Part shown: in pieces, positions 19,363 through 29,277 of the stretch
Layout of the letters: every line of letters begins with the position of its first letter
Position numbering within the stretch: position 1 is the first letter of the stretch
Source: Hydrogenedens sp964549105
GTDB lineage: Bacteria; Hydrogenedentota; Hydrogenedentia; Hydrogenedentales; Hydrogenedentaceae
Assembly (NCBI GenBank): GCA_964549105.1
Contig: CAZJTZ010000016.1
Span: 8,241-72,240, forward strand
Direction of reading: 5' to 3'
Length of the DNA: 64,000 nucleotides
The notes under the pieces: generated by a model
Seen by the model: only the letters and a program-made list of their open reading frames with translations
Database searches by the model: none
Told to the model about the DNA's origin: nothing
Program-made: the position numbers and the translations under genes

Positions 19363-19437
19363 TGTATTTTCCTTTTATTTGTATGTGTTGTTTAATTATT
19401 ATAAATAGATAATTTTTGAAAAAGGATAAATTTGTTT

Positions 19438-21375
19438 ATGATACGACTGAAAACAATCTTATTGACTTCTTTATTGACTCTATTTTTGATAGTATCGTTT
19501 CTATTTATATGGCTCTGGCAAAAAGATGTTTTTTATTACTACGATACAAGTGTTGATAATTATATAGAAAGTAATTATAAACTGTCATTAAGTCGCATTG
19601 AAAAGGCAGATGAAAATTTATGTTCAATGATAGATATAGTAAAAACGGCTCTTGAAAATAAGACTATCAATACTACTGACCGTATCTTATTAAATATATT
19701 TTTTACAACCATTCTTGAGAGAAACAACTTTATTAAATCTTTTGAATTGATACTACCCAATAAGTATGAGTATAAAATTATTCCGACATCTTCAGGGTGG
19801 AAAACCATATCTTTATCATTAGGGGAAAAAGGGTTCATAAAAAAGCAAGCAGTATGGACGGAAGATGGGATACAAATGTTGGAAGAAGAGATTGAGGAAG
19901 TCCCAATAGACCAATCTATGACAAATACAGAATGGTATAAAGAATCCATTTCCCTGTGTTTACAGCAGAATACACATAATAGAGAGGGAATCCCCAAAAT
20001 ATGGGTTAGTTCTCCCGAAATAAATGAAGAGGGAAATGGAATCTATTCCCGTGTGGCTATGGCTATTGGGTATGAAGATTCACCCTTTTCTGTAATTTCC
20101 TGGGAAATGGATTGGTCATGGTTGCAAAATGTTATTTCTGACATTTATAGAGATTATTCTTTATATACCTATGTAATCAGCGATAAATATGTAATTTGTA
20201 AATTAGGAATGGAAAGTGTATCCCGTCGCGAAATTATGCAATCCGTTTCAATTGAAAATCTACCTGAGTATATTCAGAAAGTTGTTAAAAGCAAATTGCA
20301 AATTATATACCCTTATATCGAGAAAAAAGAAAATGAGGCAATGGTAGTTCAAAAATACCAATTTATGTTCGATTATCCTTTAATCTGTGTGTTCAATATC
20401 CCTTATTCCCTCCCTACACCTCATACATATATTAAAATTTTTATCTATGTCTTAATATCTATTCTTGTAATTACTATCTTTTCTATAACTATAGAATATT
20501 TTATTCGGACACCTTTAATAAAAATTTCACAATGGTTGGAAAATCCGAGAATTGAGAGTCAGGAACCACCTATTAAATTTTCAATATTAGAATTTAATAT
20601 CTTGATGAATAAAATTTATTCCATTCTTTACTTCTGGAAATCCTGGTCGTCCAATCTGAGCGAAGATAAGACAACCCTTTCTGATAAAGAAATAGTCAAA
20701 GATGAGTTATTAGGGATGAGCCTATTGTCAACAGAATCCGATAAAAATGTTTTTATCTTTTCAAATACAGGAAAAGGAGGGATACCTGTCGAATCAATAA
20801 ATAGTTTATACAGAGAAAATATAAGATTACAGCGTCAAATAGAAATGTTAAATCAATATTACTTAAAACAAATAGAAACCAATGCACAGGAAAAAACCAG
20901 AATTCAAGGGTTAATGCTTGCCCTAAAAGATGTTATAAGAATTGCAAATGATTCAAACTATTCTGACAATGAAAAACTTCAAAACATTTTAGAAATCCTT
21001 CGGAATACACTATCCCTAACAAGAGCGGGTATCTGGAAAATAGACAAAGACAAAGGTATTTTATCTCCAATATTTGTCATTCCAGAAGTATTGGATGTTA
21101 CTTGTTCCGTAGAGGATAGTAAATTCCTAATTGAAAACCTTTATTGGTCGGAATCCATTTGCATAAGGTCTGCAAAACAGGATTATCGTTCTAATCATTG
21201 GGCAAAGATACTAAATGCAGATTCTTTTATTCTTGTCCCTATTCGTTCAAACAAAGATGAGGAATTAACAAATATACTTGTAATCTATAATGAATGCGAA
21301 AGAAATTGGGATTGGGGTGATGAACTTTTTGCTATTACTATGAGTAAGGTATTATGTAATTTGAAAATAATATAA
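19438..21375 (+). CDS. Membrane sensor protein ending in a GAF domain, no output domain
   Basis: This roughly 645-residue protein has an N-terminal membrane helix (about 2-26). A long extracytoplasmic sensor region follows (about 27-315), then a second helix (IFIYVLISILVITIFSITIEYF, split here only by description) and a HAMP-like linker. A coiled coil (about 455-500) leads to a C-terminal GAF domain (about 510-645; LSLTRAGIWKID and ADSFILVPIRS are typical strands). There is no kinase, GGDEF, EAL, methyl-accepting or DNA-binding module. The frame is also open from a TTG at 19432, and AAAGGA lies 5 bases before that TTG and 11 before the ATG, so the start is uncertain by two codons. The next gene, a purine permease, follows 28 bp later and may be cotranscribed. 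Confidence 0.75.
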   Translation: MIRLKTILLTSLLTLFLIVSFLFIWLWQKDVFYYYDTSVDNYIESNYKLSLSRIEKADENLCSMIDIVKTALENKTINTTDRILLNIFFTTILERNNFIKSFELILPNKYEYKIIPTSSGWKTISLSLGEKGFIKKQAVWTEDGIQMLEEEIEEVPIDQSMTNTEWYKESISLCLQQNTHNREGIPKIWVSSPEINEEGNGIYSRVAMAIGYEDSPFSVISWEMDWSWLQNVISDIYRDYSLYTYVISDKYVICKLGMESVSRREIMQSVSIENLPEYIQKVVKSKLQIIYPYIEKKENEAMVVQKYQFMFDYPLICVFNIPYSLPTPHTYIKIFIYVLISILVITIFSITIEYFIRTPLIKISQWLENPRIESQEPPIKFSILEFNILMNKIYSILYFWKSWSSNLSEDKTTLSDKEIVKDELLGMSLLSTESDKNVFIFSNTGKGGIPVESINSLYRENIRLQRQIEMLNQYYLKQIETNAQEKTRIQGLMLALKDVIRIANDSNYSDNEKLQNILEILRNTLSLTRAGIWKIDKDKGILSPIFVIPEVLDVTCSVEDSKFLIENLYWSESICIRSAKQDYRSNHWAKILNADSFILVPIRSNKDEELTNILVIYNECERNWDWGDELFAITMSKVLCNLKII

Positions 21376-21403
21376 AAGATCTATCCCAAAAAGGGAAAAA
21401 GAA

Positions 21404-22762
21404 ATGTATTCAACTCTGGAGAAAATCTTTCAATTAAAAGAGAATGATACGAATGTAAGAAGGGAGGTCATTGGAGGTATCACGACCTTCTGCACGATGA
21501 GTTATATTGTTTTCGTCCAGCCTGCAATCCTTTCTATTGCAGGTATGGATTATGGCTCTGTGGTTCTTGCAACTTGCATATCTTCTGCAATTGCATGCTT
21601 CCTCATGGCTTTTTTTGCCAATTATCCCATTGCATTGGCACCAGGAATGGGTGAAAATTTTTTATTTACATTTACTTTATGTCTGGGTATGGGCTTTTCG
21701 TGGCAGTCTTCACTTGCAATAGTGTTTATAGCCGGTGTTTTGTTTGTTCTATTATCGTTATTCAAGACAAGAGAAAAAATCATTGAGATATTTCCAGATT
21801 GTCTAAAAAATGCAATACCCGCAGCAATAGGAATGTTGATTACTTTTGTAGGACTTCAGTGGGCAGGACTTATCGTGTTGAATCCAGGGACGATGGTATC
21901 AGTGGGAAGTTTAACGAAAACAGTCCCTATTATTACAATCATTTCCTTATTATTAATCCTTTTTCTACAAAGCATTAAATTTACTGGTGCAATTTTAGTA
22001 GGTATTTTCTTTTCATCTATTACTTACCTTGTTCTCGGAGTTATTCCCTGGACAAAACCTGAATTAACCTATTCTTTTTCTACTTTTTTCAAACTGGATT
22101 TTTATCCCTTGTTTGAAAAGTGGAAAGAGGCTATACCTGCCATATTTATTTTCTTTTTCCTTGATTTATTTGATACCGTAGGAACTTTGGTAGGGGTAGG
22201 AAATGCTGCGGGACTTATGAAAGAAGGGAAATTGCCGCGTGCTGGGGGTGCATTCCTTGCTGATGCGATTAGCACTTGTATTGGTGCCGTTTGCGGAACC
22301 TCAACCGTAACAAGTTATGTGGAGAGTGCAGCAGGTGTTGCTTCGGGAGCAAGGACTGGTTTTGCTGCACTTATTGCAGGTATTTGTTTTATATTAACTA
22401 TACCGCTTGTTCCATTTTTATCTGTTCTGGGCTATGATGTCGGTCCGCAATATTATGAGCAGATGGGCATGCAAGGCACACATATCAGCATGTATCCGTC
22501 TGCTTCACCAGCACTAATCATTATTGGTTTTTTCATGATGGGTAGTGTAAGGCGAATCTTATGGGATGACATCTCCGAAGGTTTGCCTGCTTTTTTAACA
22601 ATTGTATTTATGGCTTTTGGATATGGAATAACAGAAGGTATTAGTATTGGTTGTGTATCTTATGTGATTGTAAAGTGCATATTCAGAAAATATCGCGATG
22701 TAAATGTATGGATGTATCTTGTTGCATTCGCATTTATAGTAAGATACATCTTTTTTAAATAA
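21404..22762 (+). CDS. NCS2-family adenine/guanine/hypoxanthine permease (AzgA/PbuG-like)
   Basis: This 452-residue membrane protein has about 12-14 hydrophobic segments. Motifs of the AzgA-like branch are visible: GGITTFCTMSYIVFVQP at about 24-40, ALAPGMGENFLFT (about 77-89), LFDTVGTLVGVGNAAGL, and GTSTVTSYVESAAGVASGART in the substrate region. It probably takes up purine bases by proton symport across the inner membrane. AAGGG precedes the start. It follows the GAF sensor closely. No purine-catabolism genes are in the window, so the exact base cannot be given. Confidence 0.93.
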   Translation: MYSTLEKIFQLKENDTNVRREVIGGITTFCTMSYIVFVQPAILSIAGMDYGSVVLATCISSAIACFLMAFFANYPIALAPGMGENFLFTFTLCLGMGFSWQSSLAIVFIAGVLFVLLSLFKTREKIIEIFPDCLKNAIPAAIGMLITFVGLQWAGLIVLNPGTMVSVGSLTKTVPIITIISLLLILFLQSIKFTGAILVGIFFSSITYLVLGVIPWTKPELTYSFSTFFKLDFYPLFEKWKEAIPAIFIFFFLDLFDTVGTLVGVGNAAGLMKEGKLPRAGGAFLADAISTCIGAVCGTSTVTSYVESAAGVASGARTGFAALIAGICFILTIPLVPFLSVLGYDVGPQYYEQMGMQGTHISMYPSASPALIIIGFFMMGSVRRILWDDISEGLPAFLTIVFMAFGYGITEGISIGCVSYVIVKCIFRKYRDVNVWMYLVAFAFIVRYIFFK

Positions 22763-22796
22763 TGATGATAGACAAATTAGAGAGGTGTAAATATGC

Positions 22797-24164
22797 TCAC
22801 TCTACTTTTGGAACACTCTCTAATCCCTTCTTTAATATATCCTCACTTAATTCATAGTCACTCAATTGATTATTCAAATAGGCATCGTATGCAGACATGT
22901 CAAAATGTCCGTGACCACTTAAATTGAACAGGATAGTTTTGGATTCACCTGTTTCTTTACATTTAATCGCTTCATCAATAGCCACACGAATAGCATGTCC
23001 ACTTTCAGGAGCGGGCAATATCCCCTCACTCTTGGCAAATAGGAGATTTGCTTCAAAAACGGGGTTTTGTAAAACGGACACAGGGGTTACGATTTTGTGG
23101 TGTATCAGATGAGCCACCTGGGAGGCTACCCCATGATATCTTAGACCGCCTGCGTGAATGCCTGGTGGCATAAAGTCATGCCCTAAGGTATATTGTTTCA
23201 ATAAAGGAGTTAGTCCAGCAGTATCACCGAAATCGTAAGTATATGAGCCACGTGTCATGGTCGGGCATGCCGCAGGTTCAACCGCTAAAAATTTAATTTT
23301 TTTACCTTGTTTTAGAACATCATGAGCGAAAGGAAATGCAAGTCCTGCAAAATTAGAGCCTCCACCTACACAACCAATAACAATGTCTGGATATTCTCCA
23401 ATGCTGTCCATTTGTAGTTTGGCTTCTTCGCCGATTATAGTCTGGTGTAGCAATACATGATTTAATACACTTCCCAGTGTATATTTCATTTTTCCTCCGC
23501 TTTTAACCGCTACTTCGACAGCTTCCGATATGGCTATACCTAAACTACCTTCACTATTTGGGTCCTTGCTTAAAATTTCTTTTCCAAATTGGGTGGTGTC
23601 ACTCGGACTTGCGATAACTTTTCCACCATAAGTTTGCATCAAAATTCGTCTATAAGGCTTTTGGTCATAACTTATTTTTACCATATAAACGATGCAGGTC
23701 ATACCAAACATACTGCATGCAATAGACAGAGCGGTTCCCCATTGCCCTGCACCTGTTTCGGTAGTTAAGCCATAAACCCCCTCTTTCTTATTGTAATACG
23801 CTTGTGGCACAGCCGTATTCAATTTATGACTTCCCGCAGGACTTACACTTTCATTCTTATAAAATATTTTTGCTGGTGTATCCAGTGCTTTTTCTAAACG
23901 ATATGCTCGTCTCAATGGAGAGGGTCTCCATAAACGATAAATATCCATTACTTCACCGGGGATAGAAATATATTGTTGATTGGAAACTTCTTGTTCAATT
24001 AATGTTCTGGGGAAAATGGCTTCCAAATCAGAAGACTGAACAGGCTGATGCGTTGCAGGATGAAGAGGGGGAGGCAGAGGTGTGGGAAAATCTGGATTAA
24101 TATTATACCACGCGTCGGGCAATTTAGCAGGGTCAAGCAACACATTATAATAATATTCTTTCAT
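22797..24164 (-). CDS. trpB: Tryptophan synthase beta chain, TrpB2 type
   Basis: This pyridoxal-phosphate enzyme (about 455 residues) condenses indole with serine to give tryptophan. The Lys-containing PAGSHKLNTA motif and TETGAGQWGTAL match TrpB. The extended N-terminus (LPDAWYNINPDFPTPLPPPLHP) and the insertions mark the TrpB2 subgroup. The GCVGGGSNFAG phosphate loop is present. The frame is open 29 codons further upstream (to 24251), but that stretch is hydrophobic and atypical. ATG at 24162-24164 has AGGA eight bases before it and gives the family's usual N-terminus. No trpA or other trp gene is nearby. TrpB2 enzymes often work alone on free indole. Confidence 0.93.
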   Translation of the reverse strand: MKEYYYNVLLDPAKLPDAWYNINPDFPTPLPPPLHPATHQPVQSSDLEAIFPRTLIEQEVSNQQYISIPGEVMDIYRLWRPSPLRRAYRLEKALDTPAKIFYKNESVSPAGSHKLNTAVPQAYYNKKEGVYGLTTETGAGQWGTALSIACSMFGMTCIVYMVKISYDQKPYRRILMQTYGGKVIASPSDTTQFGKEILSKDPNSEGSLGIAISEAVEVAVKSGGKMKYTLGSVLNHVLLHQTIIGEEAKLQMDSIGEYPDIVIGCVGGGSNFAGLAFPFAHDVLKQGKKIKFLAVEPAACPTMTRGSYTYDFGDTAGLTPLLKQYTLGHDFMPPGIHAGGLRYHGVASQVAHLIHHKIVTPVSVLQNPVFEANLLFAKSEGILPAPESGHAIRVAIDEAIKCKETGESKTILFNLSGHGHFDMSAYDAYLNNQLSDYELSEDILKKGLESVPKVE

Positions 24165-24271
24165 GAACCGAATCCTAATTGTGTTTGGGGTTAATATGAA
24201 ATAATCATAAAAAGAAAAGATTAGAGAATAATACAAAAAAAATAAACCCAAAATCTAATTTAAAATAAAAC

Positions 24272-24658
24272 ATCACTCTGAGAGTAATCCTATAAGCCGG
24301 ATTCTGTCTAAAGGAAACCTTCGAGGCGGCCATTCATCTTGGGATATAGGTCACCCTATACCTCATGCTTCCTACCCGGGAACAGCGCGGGCACACGCTA
24401 TTGTTCCCCTATTTGGAATTGCTCCCGGTGGGGTTTAGCAAGCCGCCGTGTCACCACGACGCTGGTGCGCTCTTACCGCACCTTTTCACCCTTGCCGGCA
24501 GTTATCCATGAAGATAACTACTTGGGCGGTATATTTTCTGTTCCACTTTCCGTCGGGTTGCCCCGCCTTCGTGTTACGAAGCACCGTGCCCTAAGGAGTC
24601 CGGACTTTCCTCGACAGGCAAAACCTGCCGCGACCGCCCAGATTACTCTCAGAGTGAT
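24272..24658 (-). ncRNA. rnpB: RNase P RNA (type A)
   Basis: Read on the minus strand, the 5' part contains the conserved GAGGAAAGTCCGGACTCC (around 24593-24613) and the 3' part contains ACAGAATCCGGCTTAT (around 24291-24306), both diagnostic of bacterial RNase P RNA. The ends form a perfect 18-bp P1 helix between 24641-24658 and 24272-24289. Several reading frames cross the gene and should be ignored. T-rich DNA follows the 3' end. This ribozyme matures the 5' ends of tRNAs with RnpA, which is not in the window. Confidence 0.97.
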
Positions 24659-24728
24659 TAAATTTTAACATATAAAGCAACAGATATACTCGTCTCTACT
24701 TAAATAACGATAAATGGGATTTACTTGT

Positions 24729-25952
24729 TTACTGTTGGACAAGACTGGACAGTTGTAAGATAGGTAGAAACAGAGCAACGATAATCGAACCTACTACAAT
24801 ACCCATAACTCCTATAAGCATAGGTTCAATTAGACTGGTTAATCCATCTACTTTAGCACGAACCTCCGAATCATAAAAGTCTGAAATTTTCCTTAACATG
24901 GCTTCTAATTCACCCGTTTTTTCACCAACAGCAATCATGCGTGTTACCATCGTTGGGAATACGCCAGAACGACCTAACGGTTCTGACAAGGTTTCTCCGT
25001 TTCTCACGCTTTCACCTGATTGTCGAATGGCACGAGCAAAAACCTCGTTTCCTGAGGTCCTTTCAGCGATTTCTATCGCTTGTAAAATAGGGACACCACT
25101 CTTAATAAGTGTGCCAAGTGTTTGTGTAAACCGGCTTATGGATACTTTTCTAATTAAATCTCCAAAAACAGGTAATCTTAATTTTAGTTGGTCAAGATTG
25201 TATCTTCCCATTTCTGTAGATTTGTAAATCCGAAGAAAAGCATAAATACCAACTATACAGCCTATGATAATGAACCATGCATAAGGGGTTCTTAATACGA
25301 GGCTCAAATTAATTAAGAATTGAGTAGGTGCCGGTAATTTCCTCCCAAAACTTCCGAAAATCTCTGCAAATTGTGGCACAACAAAAATGACTAAACCCGT
25401 TGCAATGAGGATAATCATACTAAATGCAACCACAGGATAGGTCATGGCAGAACGAATTCTGCGTTTCAATTCTTCGGATGATTCTAAATAATCTGCCAGT
25501 TGTAATAATACTCCATCTAAATCGCCCCCTGCTTCTCCTGCGCGAATCATGCTAACATACAATTCTGGAAATGCCTTCGGATATTTTTTTAATGCGTCAG
25601 AAAAGGTTTCTCCTGATTCAACATCTTGTGCAATTCCATCAATTACCCTTGCAAAGTTAGGGTCTTCTGTTTGGTCTGCCAGAATATCAAGACCCTGTAA
25701 TAAGGGTAGACCCGCACTAACAATCGTAGAAAGTTGTCGTGTAAAAACAAGCAAATCGGCAGTTTTCACCCGTTTCCCTCCTACCCCACCAAATTTAAAG
25801 CCCAGAAAATTTCTTTTTTCCTCCACCAATTTATCAAAAGTCAAACCACTTAATTGGAGTTGTTGTATAGCCTGTTGACGATTATCGGCATTGAGAGTAC
25901 CTCTATGTTTGTTTCCTTTACTATCTCTTGCTACATAACTAAATGAGGGCAT
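24729..25952 (-). CDS. pilC: Type IV pilus/type II secretion inner-membrane platform protein (PilC/GspF)
   Basis: This 407-residue protein starts with MPSFSYVARDSKGNKHRG, the usual GspF/PilC N-terminus. It contains two GspF domains (about 70-195 and 272-395), each with a membrane helix, and a last helix near the C-terminus. LSTIVSAGLPLLQGLDILA and TLGTLIKSGVPILQAIEIA are the paired repeats of the family. PilC is the membrane platform on which the PilB and PilT motors act. The pilT gene is 16 kb away in this window, and no pilin, pilB or secretin gene is present. PilC rather than GspF is favoured by the presence of pilT. Confidence 0.93.
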   Translation of the reverse strand: MPSFSYVARDSKGNKHRGTLNADNRQQAIQQLQLSGLTFDKLVEEKRNFLGFKFGGVGGKRVKTADLLVFTRQLSTIVSAGLPLLQGLDILADQTEDPNFARVIDGIAQDVESGETFSDALKKYPKAFPELYVSMIRAGEAGGDLDGVLLQLADYLESSEELKRRIRSAMTYPVVAFSMIILIATGLVIFVVPQFAEIFGSFGRKLPAPTQFLINLSLVLRTPYAWFIIIGCIVGIYAFLRIYKSTEMGRYNLDQLKLRLPVFGDLIRKVSISRFTQTLGTLIKSGVPILQAIEIAERTSGNEVFARAIRQSGESVRNGETLSEPLGRSGVFPTMVTRMIAVGEKTGELEAMLRKISDFYDSEVRAKVDGLTSLIEPMLIGVMGIVVGSIIVALFLPILQLSSLVQQ

Positions 25953-26112
25953 ACCTTACTCCTTATGTTTAATATCATGAATTAATGAATTTCTATTTTA
26001 TTAATAGTATACTCATCAATTTCAAATTGGACTAGCAATGATTATACAATATTTATAAAAGAAAAAAGACTAATTTGTAAAAAAAACAAACGAATTAAGA
26101 AGGAGAAAAAAA

Positions 26113-26703
26113 ATGAATTTTAATTTGCCAGACTTACCTTACGAACGGAATGCTTTAGAACCTTATATTAGTTTAGAGACGATTAACTATCATTACGGAA
26201 AGCATCACCAGGCTTATGTCAATAACCTGAATCGGTTCTTGGAGAATTCCCCATTAAATGGGAAAACATTAGAAGAAATAATAATGAATTCAGAAGGCCC
26301 TACTTTTAACAATGCGGCTCAAGTATGGAATCACACATTTTACTGGAATTGTTTAAGTCCGGTGAAAACCAATGTGAGTGGAACATTCTTAAAAGTTATT
26401 GAAAACAACTTTGGAACACTGGATAAAATGATAGAAAATTTACAGCAATCTGCCGTAGCCTTGTTTGGTTCAGGATGGACATGGTTGGTATATGAAAATG
26501 GTTCATTAAAAGTAACACAAACAAGTAATGCAGACTTGCCAATGAAACATAATCAATTTGCCTTGTTTACAATAGATGTGTGGGAGCATGCTTATTATAT
26601 AGATGTAAGAAACGATAGAGCGAAATATGTTCAAAATGTTCTATCAAATCTGATGAATTGGAAGTTTATTGAAGAAAACTATCAGAAGGCAACAAATAAA
26701 TAG
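26113..26703 (+). CDS. sodB: Superoxide dismutase, iron type
   Basis: This 196-residue enzyme dismutates superoxide to oxygen and hydrogen peroxide. Metal ligands are His27, His74, Asp155 and His159 (the last two in DVWEHAYY). NNAAQVWNHTFYW with Gln70 is the signature of the Fe-dependent branch, as is FGSGWTWLV. No signal peptide is present, so it is cytoplasmic. AAGGAG lies eight bases before the ATG. The 160-bp upstream gap is shared with the divergent pilC gene. Its presence beside an oxygen-sensitive POR system points to tolerance of brief oxygen exposure. Confidence 0.97.
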   Translation: MNFNLPDLPYERNALEPYISLETINYHYGKHHQAYVNNLNRFLENSPLNGKTLEEIIMNSEGPTFNNAAQVWNHTFYWNCLSPVKTNVSGTFLKVIENNFGTLDKMIENLQQSAVALFGSGWTWLVYENGSLKVTQTSNADLPMKHNQFALFTIDVWEHAYYIDVRNDRAKYVQNVLSNLMNWKFIEENYQKATNK

Positions 26704-26851
26704 AAATGTTAGAGAAAATATGTTGTTTGAGTGATAGTCTATAGATTCAAGAGTGCGAATTGGAAAAGATTGAGATTTTTCTTTTTACTTTCGGATTATC
26801 AATAGAGAATAATTCATTGAAAGAAAAGGAGAAAATATAATAATAAAGACT

Positions 26852-26880
26852 TGAATTTGATTAGAATAATAAGTATAAAA
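26852..26880 (+). promoter_or_regulatory. Possible sigma-70 promoter of glgC
   Basis: TTGAAT (26852-26857) is followed after 17 bases by TATAAA (26875-26880), about 37 bases before the glgC start. The spacing is ideal and the -10 is close to consensus. It lies in a 214-bp gap between sodB and glgC where I see no other feature. Confidence 0.45.
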
Positions 26881-26917
26881 GTAAGGACATAAAAAATATA
26901 TCTATTAAGGAGTTCTT

Positions 26918-28135
26918 ATGGAAATAATTATGAAAGATGTTCTTGCTGTTTTACTTGCGGGTGGAGCAGGGGAGAGATTGCATCCGCTAACGAAAAACAG
27001 AGCAAAGCCCGCAGTGCCTTTTGGGGGGATTTATCGTATTATAGATTTCACTTTATCCAACTGTATTAACTCAAATTGTCGAAGAATACAGGTGCTTGTC
27101 CAATACAAGTCAAATTCATTAGTAAGGCATATTCGAAATGCCTGGAATATTGTCCATAGAGAGTTAGGAGAGTTTATAGATATTATCCCTCCACAAATGC
27201 GTATCAATGATAGTTGGTATTTAGGAACTGCAGATGCAATATACCAGAACTTATATTCTATTGACCAGGAAGACCCCAAAATTGTTCTCGTTTTAGCAGG
27301 CGACCATATCTACAAAATGGACTATCAAAAAATGATTCAATATCATCTGGAGAAAGAAGCCGAACTAACCATCTCGGCTCTTGAAGTCCCGATAGAAGAT
27401 GCTTCGCGTTTTGGGGTAATGGAAGTAGATAGCAATAATAGAATTATAGGATTTGAGGAAAAACCGCAAAATCCCAAACCCATACCTGGCAATCCGGAAA
27501 AGTGCCTCGTGTCTATGGGCATTTATGTATTCAATCGAGATTTATTGACAAATGCTGTAACCGAAGATGCTGAAAGGAGAAATTCACAGCACGACTTTGG
27601 AAAGGATGTTATCCCGAGACTTATTGGAAAAAATCGAGTATTTGCTTATCCATTTGAGGATAAGAACAAGAGAGAGATTCCCTATTGGAGAGATGTGGGA
27701 ACAATAGATAGTTATTGGGAATCTAATATGGATTTAATTGAGGTAACCCCGTTATTTAATTTGTATGACCGTGAATGGCCTATCCGAACAATTATCTCTT
27801 CTCGTCCTCCAGCGAAGTTTGTATTTGCAGACTTTGGGCATAGGCTGGGTATTGCACTTGATTCAATCGTCAGTCCCGGCTGTATTATAAGTGGTGGTAT
27901 GGTAAAGAGAAGTGTTTTGTCAACAGATGTACGCATTAATAGTTATGCGTATGTAGAGGAATCTATTCTCTTTGATGCGTGTAATATCGGTAGGCATTCA
28001 AGGATTCGCCGTGCTATTGTTGAAAAAAATGTCCAGATACCTGATAATACCGTCATCGGATATGACCTTGAGGAAGATGCCAAAAAATACAGAGTTACAT
28101 CTTCAGGAATTGTAGTAGTAGAAAAAAAACAATAA
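26918..28135 (+). CDS. glgC: Glucose-1-phosphate adenylyltransferase
   Basis: GlgC makes ADP-glucose, the glucose donor for glycogen. The nucleotide-binding loop LAGGAGERLHPLTKNRAKPA is at about residues 12-31 and FGGIYRIIDFTLSNC follows. SWYLGTADAIYQNL, HIYKMDYQ and GFEEKPQNP are the substrate-site motifs. The C-terminal third is a left-handed beta helix (GIALDSIVSPGCIISGG and repeats). The 405-residue length is normal. AAGGAG is four bases before the first ATG, which fixes this start rather than the Met four codons later. No other glycogen gene is in the window. The TPR gene starts six bases after the stop. Confidence 0.96.
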   Translation: MEIIMKDVLAVLLAGGAGERLHPLTKNRAKPAVPFGGIYRIIDFTLSNCINSNCRRIQVLVQYKSNSLVRHIRNAWNIVHRELGEFIDIIPPQMRINDSWYLGTADAIYQNLYSIDQEDPKIVLVLAGDHIYKMDYQKMIQYHLEKEAELTISALEVPIEDASRFGVMEVDSNNRIIGFEEKPQNPKPIPGNPEKCLVSMGIYVFNRDLLTNAVTEDAERRNSQHDFGKDVIPRLIGKNRVFAYPFEDKNKREIPYWRDVGTIDSYWESNMDLIEVTPLFNLYDREWPIRTIISSRPPAKFVFADFGHRLGIALDSIVSPGCIISGGMVKRSVLSTDVRINSYAYVEESILFDACNIGRHSRIRRAIVEKNVQIPDNTVIGYDLEEDAKKYRVTSSGIVVVEKKQ

Positions 28136-28141
28136 AAAGAT

Positions 28142-29263
28142 ATGAATTATATGCGTATTATTTACTATAAAAATGAAAGATTATTTTTTGTTCTATATTT
28201 CTTTTTAATCTATCTTTCCTATTTAAATCTTTTTGCTGAAGATATAAATACAAATGAGATTCAGACACTTCCGTTTGTCCAGGATATAGATAAATATTTA
28301 GATAAACAATCTGAAGAACATAAAAAAGATGTATCCGCAGAGGATTTTCTAAATAGGACAAAGGAACTTCAGAATCTATTAAATTATGCTATAAAGAAAG
28401 GAGATAAAGAGTTAACAGATAGAATAGTGGTATTGATAGAAGATATATACAAAGAAAGCCTGGTGAAATATCCGGATAACATCAGGGTTTACGATGATTA
28501 TGGCTCTTTCCTGTATGATTATAAAAAGGACTATCTTACATCAGTAGAATTATGGGAAAAGGGGTATAAATTAAATCCTAAAGACGCAAGTATGAATAAT
28601 AATTTGGCATTACATTATTTCTATATAGGTGAGTATGATAAAGGTTGGGATTATTTACAAAAAGCCCTTAAATATGGAAAAGATGAACCAAATATTTTAT
28701 ATAATTCAGCACAAATATTTATTATTCATCGAAATCAAATACAGGAAAGAACAGGCTGGGATAAGGAGAAAGTTTATCAAAAGGCAATGGAATATTCGGA
28801 GAGAGCAGCAAAACTTCAACCTGACGATTTTGAACTCTGTAAAGATTATGCTTTGAATTTTTTTGCTGCTGTTCAGTTTAATTTGCAAATTGATGGAAAG
28901 AAATGTGCAATTGCATGGCAAAATGCAAGAAAACAAGCAAGGACGAAAGATGAAGAATTCTATACATGGGTAAATGAAGGAAGAGCCTGGCTGGCGGTTT
29001 ATAAACTTGACAATGCGAAGAAATGCCTGATAGAAGCACTGAAAATAAGACCGGATAGTGTGGTAGTAAAGAACATACTATCTCAAATTAATTCCGGAGA
29101 AATTAAAGAAAGCATAGAGAGCGAAAGAAGAGAATCCAGAAAAACAACAGAAAGTTCAGAATATAAAAATCCTCTTATATCTCCATTTAAGAATTATTCA
29201 GGAAAGAAAAAGCAAAGAACGATGCTGCAACAAATAAATCCAAACGAGAATAAAAGTAAATAA
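28142..29263 (+). CDS. Exported TPR-repeat protein
   Basis: This 373-residue protein has an N-terminal signal or anchor (about 12-34, ending in LNLFAED), so it is probably periplasmic. Several tetratricopeptide repeats fill residues about 100-310. NNNLALHYFYIGEYDKGWDY and the AWLAVYKLDNAKKCLIEAL segment are the clearest. The C-terminal 55 residues are Ser/Lys/Glu-rich and probably disordered. TPR proteins act as protein-interaction scaffolds, and the partner here is unknown. It sits between glgC and the rhomboid gene, with gaps of 6 and 14 bp, in a likely operon. Confidence 0.8.
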   Translation: MNYMRIIYYKNERLFFVLYFFLIYLSYLNLFAEDINTNEIQTLPFVQDIDKYLDKQSEEHKKDVSAEDFLNRTKELQNLLNYAIKKGDKELTDRIVVLIEDIYKESLVKYPDNIRVYDDYGSFLYDYKKDYLTSVELWEKGYKLNPKDASMNNNLALHYFYIGEYDKGWDYLQKALKYGKDEPNILYNSAQIFIIHRNQIQERTGWDKEKVYQKAMEYSERAAKLQPDDFELCKDYALNFFAAVQFNLQIDGKKCAIAWQNARKQARTKDEEFYTWVNEGRAWLAVYKLDNAKKCLIEALKIRPDSVVVKNILSQINSGEIKESIESERRESRKTTESSEYKNPLISPFKNYSGKKKQRTMLQQINPNENKSK

Positions 29264-29277
29264 GGCAAGGGAAAAAG

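Noticed and set aside
24165..24251. Longer N-terminus for trpB
   Set aside because: The extra residues are hydrophobic and low-complexity, while the internal ATG has a good ribosome-binding site and a family-like start.
24339..24668. 109-residue reading frame on the plus strand
   Set aside because: It runs antisense through RNase P RNA, and its peptide has no gene-like features.
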